Part shown: positions 1-12,500 of the stretch, piece after piece | How positions within the stretch are numbered: position 1 is the stretch's first letter | How the letters are laid out: the number at the start of each line of letters is the position of its first letter | DNA from: Ascidia mentula | Taxonomy: Eukaryota; Chordata; Ascidiacea; Phlebobranchia; Ascidiidae | Assembly (NCBI GenBank): GCA_947561715.1 | Contig: OX387199.1 | Span: 20,713,001 to 20,777,000 of the forward strand | Length of the DNA stretch: 64,000 nt | Direction of reading: 5' to 3' | The notes under the pieces: model-generated | The model's input: only the letters and a program-made list of their open reading frames with translations | What the model was told of the DNA's origin: nothing | The model's database searches: none | Position numbers and translations under genes: made by a program

Positions 1-650
1 AAGGCCAGAAGTATTTTCTCCTCAGGCAAACTTTTCAAACCAGCAATTTATTTCCAAAAGTTGAAAACCTTGGTGTTATTTGTGAGGAACGGTCCTTCTT
101 GTCCCATTGTAAGTGCTTGTGTGGATCTTTAATGAATAACATCAGCGGATATCTTAAATATATGAAATTTGAGCGAAAAACATCTTTGTTGAGCTTAATC
201 AATCACAAACGTGGCAAGCAAGATCTTCCTCACATAAGGAAGAAAATGCATATCATGGGCTTACAAAAACTGCATTGAAACAACACTATAAAATGATCGT
301 GCAGTTAAAGTATAGGGAGACAGCACCAGTCTACGGCATCAGTGCCATCTAATCAAACAAGTGTGGACCCAAGAGCGCTCATCCATGCCGTCCTAGGCAC
401 GATTATGAGACCACTCGAGGCACAAGCGGTGTTGTTATTGCCTCCGTACGATCTACGAGTGCTTCCACATCCCAAACTTTCGCCTCTCGGGCGTCGAACG
501 ATCAGCCCACCATTGCCACTTGTACGTTCAGCACATTTCGATATGGCGTGAGCTTTTTTAAAACTTTATAAAGTTAGGCGTCTTGTACTAAGTCGGATAA
601 GTGTCGAGCGCGTTGCTTGAAAACACTCGAGTTCGATTAAATGCACACAA

Positions 651-681
651 GTGATGTTGAACTTTTCATGTTCAACATCAC
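651..681. repeat. Perfect 12-bp inverted repeat with 7-nt loop
   Basis: The arm GTGATGTTGAAC (651-662) is followed by a 7-base spacer and its exact reverse complement GTTCAACATCAC (670-681). Transcribed from either strand it would form a 12-bp stem. No TIR-like flanks or target-site duplications are seen, so it is not obviously a transposon end. Confidence 0.85.
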
Positions 682-3600
682 AAACACAATATCTGTGACG
701 TAAGCTTTACAAAGATTAATACCTACAAAATGACTGGTTAATGCCCCTCTTTTATTTAATACAGAAAAATTTTATTTGTTTTCTAGCGGCTTAACCATAC
801 CAACATGGACAATGAAAAATACCACCCCCAAAGTTCTATAAACTAGTGATATAACAACGCAAGAGAGTGCAGAATAGATTACCATGACCAAAAGTCACAT
901 AAAAATCCGGTAAAAAAGCAACATCCCAAGGTCTAATAAGTACGCATTATTCTTCACTTATAACCACTATGTCCTGGACTTCAGCGCCCGCCCAATTACC
1001 CGAGTAAGAGGAACCAAGCGGTCTCTAATACGATTACCCAGGATCTGATCGTGATGCAATGAAGGCACCACGGAAAGGGGTTTGCACACGTTTCTGGGTC
1101 CAAGAATTTGGGGGTGTTTGTTTAACCCTGGGGGCATATATGGGTCACAGACTCCGAGCCGTCAAAACGGGGGGTAACACGAGAGGGGTCTGGATTAGAT
1201 TGGGTGCTGAGTTATTGGGAGAAGATAAATATAGTGGAGTTTGGTAGGGGTGTGTTAACGAATGGATTGCCAGGAGTTATTAAGTGACAGAACCATGAAA
1301 ACAAGAGCATCAGAGTTTGGCTTCAACTCAGAAATGCTTGTTTATAGATTTGATCAGGTAGCATCGCTTATTTAAATAAACAGATCCTTTTTCTCAACAA
1401 AACTTTCATAAAATCGCTTAAAGATGTCAATTTTAAAAAAAAACTGGATTGAACACCGCGGAATATTTTGTGTTTTATCTAAATTAAATGAAAACTTGAT
1501 GGTCGTTCGTTTGTAGCGCGTTGGCAACTTAGTGCAAATCCGATCTTGGCGCAACTTTAAAGCAACACTCTCTGCAACCCGCGTCTGGCAAATATCAAAC
1601 CGACCAAACTTTTCCCTGATTTAACAAAAAGCGCCTTATTTTACCAGAGAAGCAGAATAACTAACGACGTGTTTCAAATAATCGTCAAAACAAGTTAAAC
1701 AGGTCGACATCCAGACAATCGGGGCGAAGATGCGGCGCCCAGGGTGGCCTGCGTGACCACTGTGACGTCACAATGACAACAAGGGGGTGTACTTCTTGCT
1801 GAAACTGTTGAGAGGGGAGTGAACGAGTGAGATTAATGGAGAGGTTACACGATAACAGAAACGATTAGGGGTTTTAGGGAAAGGGTTCTTTGAAAAGGGC
1901 TGTCTCCTCTTTCGCCGTTTGGGCTGTGAGTTAGAAGGGCTACGCTGCAATTATACACAGAGGTGTTTGGACGTGTTTACAAAATGGGTTATTTTTTAAT
2001 TGGTGTTTTTAAACTGATATGGGTCCTGGACAAACAGGAAATTTAATATCGATTAGTTTACAGTTTTGGACACAACAGCAAATTACAAAACTAAAGTTCG
2101 TGTGGGATTTGTGCAACTTTCATTTTCTACTTCCCAACGCCCGAGCAATCCTTGTTCTATCCAAACCACAACGTTACGGCAGCGACAGGATTGCCTTACA
2201 AAATTACGCGAAATTTCGTGAAATCCAAGAACCCACAAAGCGGTAACTTCATATACGCCCGGATTTGCCTTTTTTAATATCTTTCCAGCGGGGTTTCTGG
2301 TTTTGCGGAGTTTGCCAAGTCCGCTTATCGTATTTTATGAGCGAATAACCTGTCCCATGTGACGTCATAATCCCACATGAAGGACTTGGGCTTGGAGCAG
2401 GGAACTGGAATTGGTTTTGAGGCGATTTTGATCCTGCATGGGTGTTGGGTTTCGTTCTGGGGTCACAGATAAGGTGTCTAACTAAGGTTAGAACGCAATT
2501 TCGCACGAAACCTTCTTAGATCGTTAAAACGGAACAAAACAGAGTGTTTTGGGTTAATTTTGTGCCGCCTTTTGACATTTTTAAATGTTGCACGTTTCGC
2601 TAAAGTACTCCCTATTAAAAACCCCTAAGAATGTTAAAACAGGCATTAGCCCGTATGCTAAACCTCCCAAGTTAGCCGGTAATGAATTCATTGGACGTAA
2701 AATTGCTTAATATCATTATCATAAATGTTCAAAAAATAGTATTTTTACTAAAAAAAAACAAGTTGCTACTTTCGTTATTTCGGTGCTCATGAATTTCTAT
2801 CGAGAAACACTCTTCTGTTAAACTGCAATCAAGCAGCCTGCGGAGATTTAACAGATTAACCGTGGCCGAGGCTACGGCGTAGGCTTTTAATCTACTAAAA
2901 GCGAGACGGACTTATGTTTATACGAAGTTGAGAGATGAAAGAGGTGCCGACCAGCGAAAGATAACGCGCCAAGCTTTGGCTTTTGATCGAGAGCTGGGTT
3001 ATTACAGCTTTTCCCTGTCACACAGCAGAGGTTGGTGAAGGGATGAATGGGCGGTGGGATTTATGGTTGCGCATTGTACTCTAAGGCAATGGGAGATGGA
3101 AATGTTATGAAATGGTTTGATTCAAAATGCGGTTCCATGGCTTTTGTGGATTTGTTCTGATAACATAAATAGTCGATGTGCTTCTGTGTGGGACTTGTTC
3201 GTTTATTAAATGTGTTATAATCAGCTTTGAAGTTCGAATTGCTTGAAAAGCGTCTGGTTCAGAAATATGTAACATGTGAAACTCCCTTAATTATAGCTTT
3301 GTTTGAACAGTACTGTCGAATAAAATATTAGGATGGTAATTTGTTTATTTTCCCATTCATCTTATTTCGAACAACGTCACGTTGTCGTCATCAACTTTTC
3401 CAAAATATGCATTTGCACAAAGTTCTCCTCAATAACGAGCCTTTTTAAAATAAAGCGTTCTTCGCTTAGGTTTCCCCACAAGAGTCAGAAACAAAAACAG
3501 TCAGTCGACCAATAAACAACTTGACGATTTTCCCGCCCAAAAATGTTGTTTTCGGTACGAGGTAAATATTTCCTTTGAAAGCAACGAAGCTCAAACCGAA

Positions 3601-5960
3601 AACCCCTCATGCAGGAATAATTAGAGCTCTCCAGACAAAAGGTAAACTCCACAAACCACAGGAAAATATTGATCAACCCACAAACATTTCCTTCCCTCTG
3701 TAAACGTCATGCACGCCCTGTGAGGACCCGGACAGACGGAGCGAGAGATATGAAGACAAATACATGAGAATCGAATTAAGATGGTAAGGGGAGATAATAG
3801 AAACCTAATTTGACAAGAAGGGGTTGGGGGAGTTTTAAAGCACCTGCCTCGCCGATTCCACGTATATTTTACATATATGTGCAAATTGTTTCATAAAACA
3901 ATAACGACTTTGTTGCTTAAAGAGTTTAAAATGTCCAACGCCGCGAAGCAACTATTTAGCAAGTGACTGAAAAAATTGTGTTACGTTGAAAAAAATAATT
4001 AAAAATCTTAAATGTTGCACAACGTTTAAGCGCCATCATTGTTCATTTGTGTGCCAATCCGACAAATGGTTGATTTTAAGGTTCGGTGACCACTGTCCAC
4101 CATATGTCTTTGTATCTGGGGTCGAGAGATCAGCCGCTTATCAGCTATTTGCAATAAAACCACTCTCTGATGGCGAAAAACGTTGGTATCCCAACATACA
4201 GCGCATTCTGGATGCAGCACTTAAATCTTTCATACTTCATTTAGAAGCTCATACGCTCGCTCGGGCGTGAGGCCAAGGAAAGGTTTTCTTCAAAGCTACA
4301 GATGATCTTCTTTCCGCACACGAGAAGCAAAGCACACGTGAAATTGGGCCGTGGGGCTTACGCGTTTAAAAGGGACCGCCGCAACACAGGATAAACGTTC
4401 TTTAATAATACATCACCGCACGCGCCACAACCGTGGAAAACCTACGGCAAAACGAAATTGAATTTAGGTTCGAATGTAGCTTGTTTTTTAGCGTTCTTTA
4501 GCCTAATAACAAGCTAAGCTAAAGGAGCGTTTACGATAATTTGCAACAACTTGGCAGACGTATTCAACAATTTTTTTGTAAACAATCGTTTCCAAACTTT
4601 ATCAAACATGGAGTCATGAATGAAGTTAAACTGCTAAGAAAATACACTATTTGAATACATAACGGAATAACTTGTACCAAAACTTAGCAAAGCAAGTGTT
4701 TATTCAAACCCCGGGTATGTTTTAAACCAACTATAAAACTATCGCATTTTTGTCTCTGTTAATAACGATCCAAACGAAAAAACAACTGCTTGAGCCAAAC
4801 GCAATTCGTCGTATCTTCTTTAAGGCACGACTTGCTTTGATAAAATATCAAAAGGAATTATATTCCGTGCGCTATGACTCATCTGTACACCTGTACCAAC
4901 TTACAGTATGCACGTAATTTGGTAAGTTTCTGTTTTGCGCAAGGGGAATTATGCAGATACATTCGATACTAAACGTTTTACTTGATGCCCAGTGAAAAAC
5001 GTTTTCCAACATTTACTCTGCTTAAGGAATCGTAATAAAATGTAAAGTGAAAACCTCAGCATGAAACCAAATAAAACTACGCCCTTACAGTTACTAAGTA
5101 ATTGGTTTATCCCATTCGCCACAAAGGCACTTTGTGCAAATCGAATCTTGCACGTTGTTCGTTGAGCTGTAACACGTAAAAGCAAACTAACGCCAACGGA
5201 GGGAGCAATAGATTTTTTTTCCGGGTGGCAGAGCGTAAATTGCAATAGAGTGATGTACCGTAAAATTACATTTGGGGTCCCTTGGTGCAAAAGGGCCTCC
5301 AGGGACCATAAATAAATCATGCACTTCGAATGCACGCCCGCAAATGGATTATTCACAGTAAAAATATTCTATTTAATATGATAAGTGCTATTTGTTGTTG
5401 GGTATTTATAGCAAGTTTTATTTATAGCAAGGAATACTTTCAGAGTCAGAAATATTTGAACCGTTGTTTTGAAACAGATTTAGATTAAACTATGTCGGTA
5501 AATGAAACACCACTGTTGTATCCGTATTTAAATTTAAATGTGAAAATTGCAATTCACTTTGATTCAATCATTCGTTTGTGGATAAATTTGTGTCAAAACT
5601 GGTTGTAGAAAATAAAAACACATTTTTCGACAAATTAAAAACCTTGTTAGGGTTGTTTAAGGCTGCTGATCAGTTTCAAATGTCCGACGTCCATTAAATA
5701 ACTCCCCTCCCAAATAAACAAGGAGCAAAAGATTCAAGAGCCACAAGAAAGTCGGTAACTCGGATTGGTCTTGGTATCGAAAAACTACGGAGATTTGAGG
5801 AAAATACGAAAAGGTCCAATTACCTTCCGCAACACAAATAAACGCATGGCGTATGGGTTGGACGTAAATTCTAATCTAAACAAACAAAACTGGAGACACC
5901 GTGGCGCTTCGGATATATAACGGATTCTCCAAGATCCGTAGCATCTGAGTATTTTTGTGT

Positions 5961-6007
5961 AATTATTTTATGTGTCAAAATGTTTTTTAAATTATTTTAT
6001 GTGTCAA
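5961..6007. repeat. Two-copy direct repeat, 29-bp period
   Basis: An 18-bp AT-rich word beginning AATTATTTTATG occurs at 5961-5978 and again at 5990-6007. It is a local duplication with no coding content. Confidence 0.7.
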
Positions 6008-6266
6008 CAAAACAAGCATTTCAGGACATTAGCTTCTGGTATTTTTTCTTTTTTGTTATGTCATAAATAAACCTGTGTTGTAAATTTTATCAAACAATTA
6101 GGGAAATATGCAATTAAACGTACCCAACAATGCGATATACATCAACTAAACTTAATGCAAAAGGCCGTCTGTATACGTCACGTATCCAAGCCAATCACAG
6201 CTGTCTGGGAATTCCCCACGTGCATGCAGTAAAACGGGGCGAAAGCAAAATTTGTTGGAAACTCAC

Positions 6267-6533
6267 CGATACTTTGCATGGACTTTCCTCTCCCGGTAAA
6301 AACTTCGACTTCTCCCTTGCGGCATTCGTCCATCTTCCCTCCCATATCGAAATCAGCGAATTTGAGCTGGATCGCTTTCCCAGGTGGAACCTCGATGACC
6401 CATTTGCACGTGATGTACCCTACGTTGCCCGTGAAAGTCGACGAATTGATTCCAGTCTCCGGCGGTGTTTTGGGGTAGTTGGGTGACGTAAAAGTGCCGG
6501 ATGACGCTCGGATTTCAGCGTTGCACAACGTGA
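6267..6533 (-). CDS. CUB-domain exon (partial gene)
   Basis: This is a single internal exon of 267 bp (89 codons) coding for most of an extracellular CUB domain. The CUB hallmarks are visible in order: LCNAEI with the first Cys, GTFTSPNYP, ITCKWVIEVPPGKAIQL with the second Cys, and ADFDMG followed by ECRKGEVEVFTG with the third Cys. The exon is bounded by an acceptor after a pyrimidine tract (6534-6536) and a GTGAGT donor (6266-6261), and both ends are phase 1, the symmetrical arrangement typical of shuffled extracellular modules. The last strands of the domain, with the fourth Cys, should be in a following exon at lower coordinates, and a signal-peptide exon should lie upstream; I could identify neither. 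CUB domains occur in many secreted proteases and receptors, so the product cannot be named. It could also be an orphan exon or the remnant of a gene. Confidence 0.75.
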
Positions 6534-9500
6534 CTGAAATGTAAATAATATCAGTTAGTTTCAATCGGAAATATATTCCGAAAGGCAAACCTGCCACTTG
6601 TCCAAGCAACATAAAAAGTTTCTACTTTGTGGGGCATCTTAAAATATGTTTTACTTTATGTATACGAGTCTCACAATAATGGTTTCATGGTGGAGGGCTA
6701 CATGCTCTAACATAAAACAACCATTTTAATCAACGACCAAACGCATGTCAAAAATTGTTATCGTTAGTAAGGCAAAAGTGCGATGCTTTGTCGTAGCTTC
6801 GAAGAGCTAAATCACATCTTCCAAATAAAACGGGCTTCACGGCCGTATGTTACTACACATAGATGTACTATGAAGTAAACCTAGTTTAATCTCTGGTGGA
6901 GAAATGCACTCAAAAACACGGTAAACAATCTGTCTTAAAAGCCAGAATGCTTGCACGGGATTGGCAGTCGGGTGCGCCAAATACCTGCTTTCACCTTCTC
7001 GCGCAATAGCGTGAAGCGGTATTTCAGTTTTCATGCAACAACAGCGCAGTCTAATGTGACGTCATAATCGCAAAGAGCGCTCGCGTCGGTCACGCACCGT
7101 CGAGAATCGATCAGGCGCGTTGCAATTCGAGCGTGTCGCCTTTACCCCTTACCCCATTTTGCTTCTTGTCCCAACACAAGAGTGAAATTCACCAAAAATG
7201 ATGAATTGAAAATGAGGATTAAGTTTCACGTCTTGTCCCAGGTTTTGAAATAGCTAAACAATTTTACATGATTTTTTATGGTAGTTTGGTCAAAAATGAG
7301 CCTCAATTTACCAATTTATTGAAGATAGATTTGCTTTGGGTTTTTGTGAAAAGTTATTAAACGTTTATACTCAAGCAACAAAAATAGCGAAATCATCCAT
7401 TGTTTTGTAGCGAAAATTAAAATAAATTACTAAATACCACCACGAAAACATTTTTTTTTTCAAAAGTTCATCATCAGTCCACTATTATTACATCACAATC
7501 GTCGAAAGTGCCATCACCACGAATAAACATTAGATAAGATCGAGATGTCTCGAACACCAGACAAAAGCCTAAACTTTCCTAATCCCACAGAAAGCAGTCT
7601 AGAAACAGGAATGAGGCTCTAGGAAAGGTTGTTAATTTAGCGCTAGGAAGTGTTGGGTGGAATGTAAATAAAATCCAGTGGCGCAAAACGTGCGTTTCAA
7701 TGGGTGACTTAAGAAGCTGCCTTGCAAATTGAATTTGCACTTGCAGAGTTTCACAACAAATAAAATACACTAACAGGGGTTTTGGGAGTTTTAAACACAC
7801 ATTTTAAAGTGGGCTTGCTGGCTGTGAAATTGACATTTCAAACTACTCTTTGATGTAAAATAACTTCAAAGAAACAAACTTAGGCCAAATCAACGCACAA
7901 TTGTTTGACAAAATTTCAATAGATGTAAAATAAAAATAAAAACTCAAACAAACTTGAAAATTTAGTCCACAGAGGGATATCAACAGAAAAAGTTTAAGGA
8001 AAAAAACCTTGCATGATCAGCACGTGGAAAAAATCCAGGCACCTTCTCCTGTGTATACCTCGTTGACAGCGGTAAGACCTTGTCCACTTACATAAACATG
8101 ATATGAACCGCACAAAGGTGCTGTCTTTCAATATACCCGCGCTATCTAACAGACAAAGCGAGGTTCGTGTCTCGGTGCTACTTGGCCTCCGAGCTAAATG
8201 GGGCGGATTTAGGGCGACAAGAATTGATTGTGACCTCTTTGACCAAGCTTCTCAGCTCAACCCTCGGCTTTCAGGAATGTGTGGCTTTATGTATTCTGTG
8301 TACCTGTAGGTGTTGTGTTAACGCAGTTTAGCCGGAAACGGTCATTTTATGGCGAGTGGGTGTTGTTGATTTTAAGTCCATTATAGGTCATTCACCTGCA
8401 TAATTGTTACGGTTTACGAAGATGTGTAAAAGATTTAATCGATCCTGAATATGTAATTACCATTGGACCAACCGAATCCGCCAATATTTTTCATTCAAGT
8501 AAACTGCCCCTGTGACGTCACAATCGTATCTAACCAAGCGATAAGGCGCAGAACTTTGTTTCAGAGTGGAATGGTTTCGATCAGGATTTGATCGTGGGTC
8601 ACATTTTTAAACGGCGCTGAGGAATAATAGTCTGCGCGCGCGGTTTGGGGCAACTTGCACCAAATTTGTGTGGAAGAGAAATCACAGCAAACTCGACAAA
8701 TCAAATCCACAGACGGTTAATTGTAAAAAGGCGAAAACGAATTGTTGTAATTTACAGGTCAGAGTTTAATATGATACACGGCACGTTGAAATTAACAAAA
8801 ACAACAACAAAAGCGTGCAAAAGACACAGGTCAAGAGGTCCACCACCCTACAAGCCGACAACAGTCAGATGACAAGGGATGTAACAAGATGTTACAACTT
8901 GTTCGTCTCCCTGCCGGCCCACAAAGGTGTTGACGGTCGAATCGGGCTTATGCCGACAAAACAAAGGAGTGGGCGCGTGGTGGATGGTGTTCTGGTGTAT
9001 GGAAGGTGTCGGTTTACCACTCGTTTGATCGGAGCCCACAAAAGCCGCCTAGTTCGAACAATGCGGAGTCGACAAATTAAGTTTTAATTCGTCTTACTTG
9101 TTTGTACGAAACCAGGATTGAATTTATCCACCGGGTGCTTTTGTCGTGTTGTAAAGAAACCCCATGTTTTCGTGTGCTTATTATTCTTGCCATGACAACA
9201 TGTGCACAACTAGTTTAACATACAGACAAAGAGAACCACAAAATGTGGCCAACACGCGGGGAAAAAATAAGGATTGAAAATCTGAAGTCCACGGCACATG
9301 CGCTACTTTATTTAGCTTTTCACCACGGTGCAATCCAGCCAACAACAGAAAAAAAACAAAGTTTTTTTGTCCTACATGTTTTCACAAGTGACAAAATGAC
9401 AACGCATCACTATCACATGTTAGTGGGTGATTGGAAATTGGATCTCTCCTGCTTCGAAAGGCAGGAAAGAGGTCCTCACTGAACTGTAGAAATGAATCAC

Positions 9501-12500
9501 CAACCCCTTGTGTACAAAGCCTCCACCGGTGCGTTTGCATGACTGATAAAATGGACAGCAAGGCTGCCACAATATATTCGCTACTTTGTTGGGCATTACG
9601 ACAGTAGAAGGGAAATACATAACATTGTTTTGTGCTTTATTTCTCTGTTGCTGCGTTTGGCACATTTTAGTGCTAAATAAAGTGATTTTTGCATACAAAA
9701 TCCGAATAGAATTTTACATCCCCATATACTTGCATAAGGCAATAATAAAAAGGCAAAAAATGGATTCAGGGTTCATTTCTTTGGTGCAAAACGCCGTAGA
9801 TTTGTAAGTACTCATCACGTTGTACAGGTGTTGGATTTACAGACATAATCCATTTACAAGTGGTGCTTGTAACTAGCTTGTACATGCATGACAAGTCAGG
9901 TTTAACACACTGTGACACTTCAATTGCAGTGGATTTGTTAATAATTACAGTATTGCTTGTACGCGTCAACGTTAAATTTATCGTGGGAACCCGAACATCT
10001 ATTCTACAAAAAGAATAGCAGTTTTTTCTGCGTTGTCATGAAATCTTCTGTAGGTCAAAGGCAAAAAAATAAGGACTGTTGTTGTTTAAAACTTGCGACC
10101 TTTCCAAAGCGTAAACCGTGCACTTTTAATTAAACAACAACAAAAGGCTGAATTTTTAGGAGAAAAGACACCAGAGCGAACGGCGAAGGAACAGGTGAGT
10201 ATCAGGTAATACGACACTTTAGAATTAAATGAATGGGACGACCTGATTTCGGAGGCTCTTGGAATCCGTGTTGACAATTGCTACAAAAATTAGACAGTGG
10301 GAAAGACTTGATTTTAGCGACGCTTCCAAATGATTTAACCCATGAATAACTGTATCGTGATAAAAATGGCGATTTTCGGTATGAAATAAATGTTGTAAAG
10401 CTTAAAAAAAATCGAAATTTCGAAGGTTTTCAGTCCATAAACAGCATTTTTGCAATAATGTTTAATTAAAACGATTTTCCTTTTCTTTGGCAAAACCAGT
10501 CCATTGTCTGTTACCCGAAGAAATGGTTGACAAAGTAAAATAGTAGCGGGGGGGAATTGAAATTATACCCTTCCGATTTAATCTACAGCGTCTTTACCAA
10601 AGGTGGGAATCACAAATTGCTAAAATACGCGCTGCGACAAATTGGCGACATGCCCAAGCCCACACTTTGCCACATCTTAATCGCCCAAGGCACCCCGTTC
10701 TCACACTGCAACTAGTGCTGGAAATTGGCCCCCGACTTCGTTTTGTTCCGCAATTATAGAACTATAACGGTTTACGAGCGATTGTGACGTCACAGCGCCG
10801 TCATATTGTGACGTGAGGTTATTGGAGTGGAAGCGATCCGCGAAGAGACAACGCAAAAGTATTTTATTAATCCTGGCAAAAACAAACCTTTCACGCCTGT
10901 CGAGCTTGTCACCCTGTTCCATGTGAAAGGCTGTTATAATTGCCGGGCTGGGCTGCCAAGGCCTAAAGTGGATTTCGAATAACTCGCTGCCAGCGCGCTC
11001 GCTAAGCCTTTACACCTTGAAACGCGCCCGTCGCCCAAGGCTATGCAAAAACCTCACATGCTAGAAATGACGTCCAACAAGCTCTTCAGCCTTCCAGCCT
11101 TGATGTGGTGATGTTGTAACACGGTAATCCTTTAAACGCACTTGTTCGTTCATTCCAGACATTTCACAACGGAAAATTATGCAAAGGCCTGTTTGCATTT
11201 GGTTAAGGTGGTCATCACTTCCATTCACACAATGGCTTTTACATACAAGGTCAGGAATGTGTTTTCTTGGCTGTTTAACAACAAATCAATCAAAAGGACG
11301 CAGAAGGCGACCTAAAGGACGAGTGCTTTACACACATACAACTATGTAGTGTTCAATTCTGTGTGCACTTGTTCAAGATAAAGAAAAAACTTCATGACTT
11401 TCTTCATTAAATATGGAAATTAACACGTTTTGTTCACGTCACAATGTAGTGAGTTGTAACTAAATACCCCAAACTTGGCAGAAAGTTAAATCACACTGAA
11501 ATTCCATGCGAAGTGTGGTTTGGTTTAAACAAGTGAAAACAGACAGCAAAAAGACACCAGCGTCATTTTGGAACCGCATTTTTTACGCTTCAGTGCGCAT
11601 GGCGTCACAAGGGATTAGTTTGTGCGCGAAGGCGGGACTTCTTCGTTCACTTCGGCTTCCATTTTACGACTAACAGGATTACCAGCAATCTACCACGGGC
11701 GCAACCATGCAATGAAAGCCGAAAAATCGGTTTAGTCACAAAACCAGCTAACAGGAACATGATGAAACGGCTGTCAAATTGTTGAGTTAACGATGCTTAA
11801 GCTAAACGTCATAACCTGACCAACATTTGATGTCCCACCGGGTTCGTATTTTTGGCGTCGAATTTGCACCGCGATGTTCACCAGTTGTCTGTAAGATCTA
11901 TTGAATATTTCGTATTTGACGTGATAGGTGTTAACCGTTGGCCCTTAAATGATGACATGGCAAAATGTAGCCGATTGTCCCAAAAACGCATCAAAATCTT
12001 AAGGCAGGACACGAGCATTTTTTCCAGCAAACCGCGCGCAAAAAGTGCGAATCGATTTGAAACGCAAATCAACATCGGGAAACAGATGCATCGTCGCCCG
12101 GCGGCAGCTTTTCAAACATGCAAATGGTCATCGATTAGCAAAGAGGGGCAATTGTTCACAACGCGTATCCTTCAATAGGATTACAACCCCGCATGCGACC
12201 TCGCAATCTGTCCTGCGTTGCCGCTGCCCAGCCGACAGATTGAGAGCCCCCGGAGACAAGCGCCGCAGTTTAATTGAATTAAAGAGTCGCCGACGCTGAC
12301 TCTTGTGTGTTTTGAAAAGCGCGCCGGACCTTCTGCGTGACGCAGTGGTGTGTACTGGCATACTCCGTTGGCAAAATATTGTCTACCTCGTGAAAAACTG
12401 TGCAAACGTGATCGTGTGGTTTTTCGTAACGCAGCATACAAAGGTTCAAAGGACTGTTTTTATTTCAACAGTGCAAAAATTCACACAGCGGCAAATTAAA

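Larger units (their letters stand above)
1..6266. other. Non-coding stretch, no supported gene
   Basis: I find no exon with both splice sites and recognisable protein similarity here. Short open frames occur on both strands, the largest on the minus strand at 4949-5356, but none resembles a known family. Visible structure is limited to a perfect hairpin at 651-681, a small imperfect hairpin at 5276-5307, a two-copy direct repeat at 5961-6007, and CRE palindromes (TGACGTCA) at 1763 and 2360. The region may contain introns of the CUB-exon gene to its right, whose next exon should lie here but was not found. Confidence 0.6.

Noticed and set aside
4949-5356. 135-codon minus-strand open frame, considered as the missing half of the CUB domain.
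   Set aside because: It lacks the expected fourth CUB Cys pattern and terminal strand; the hydrophobic text looks random.
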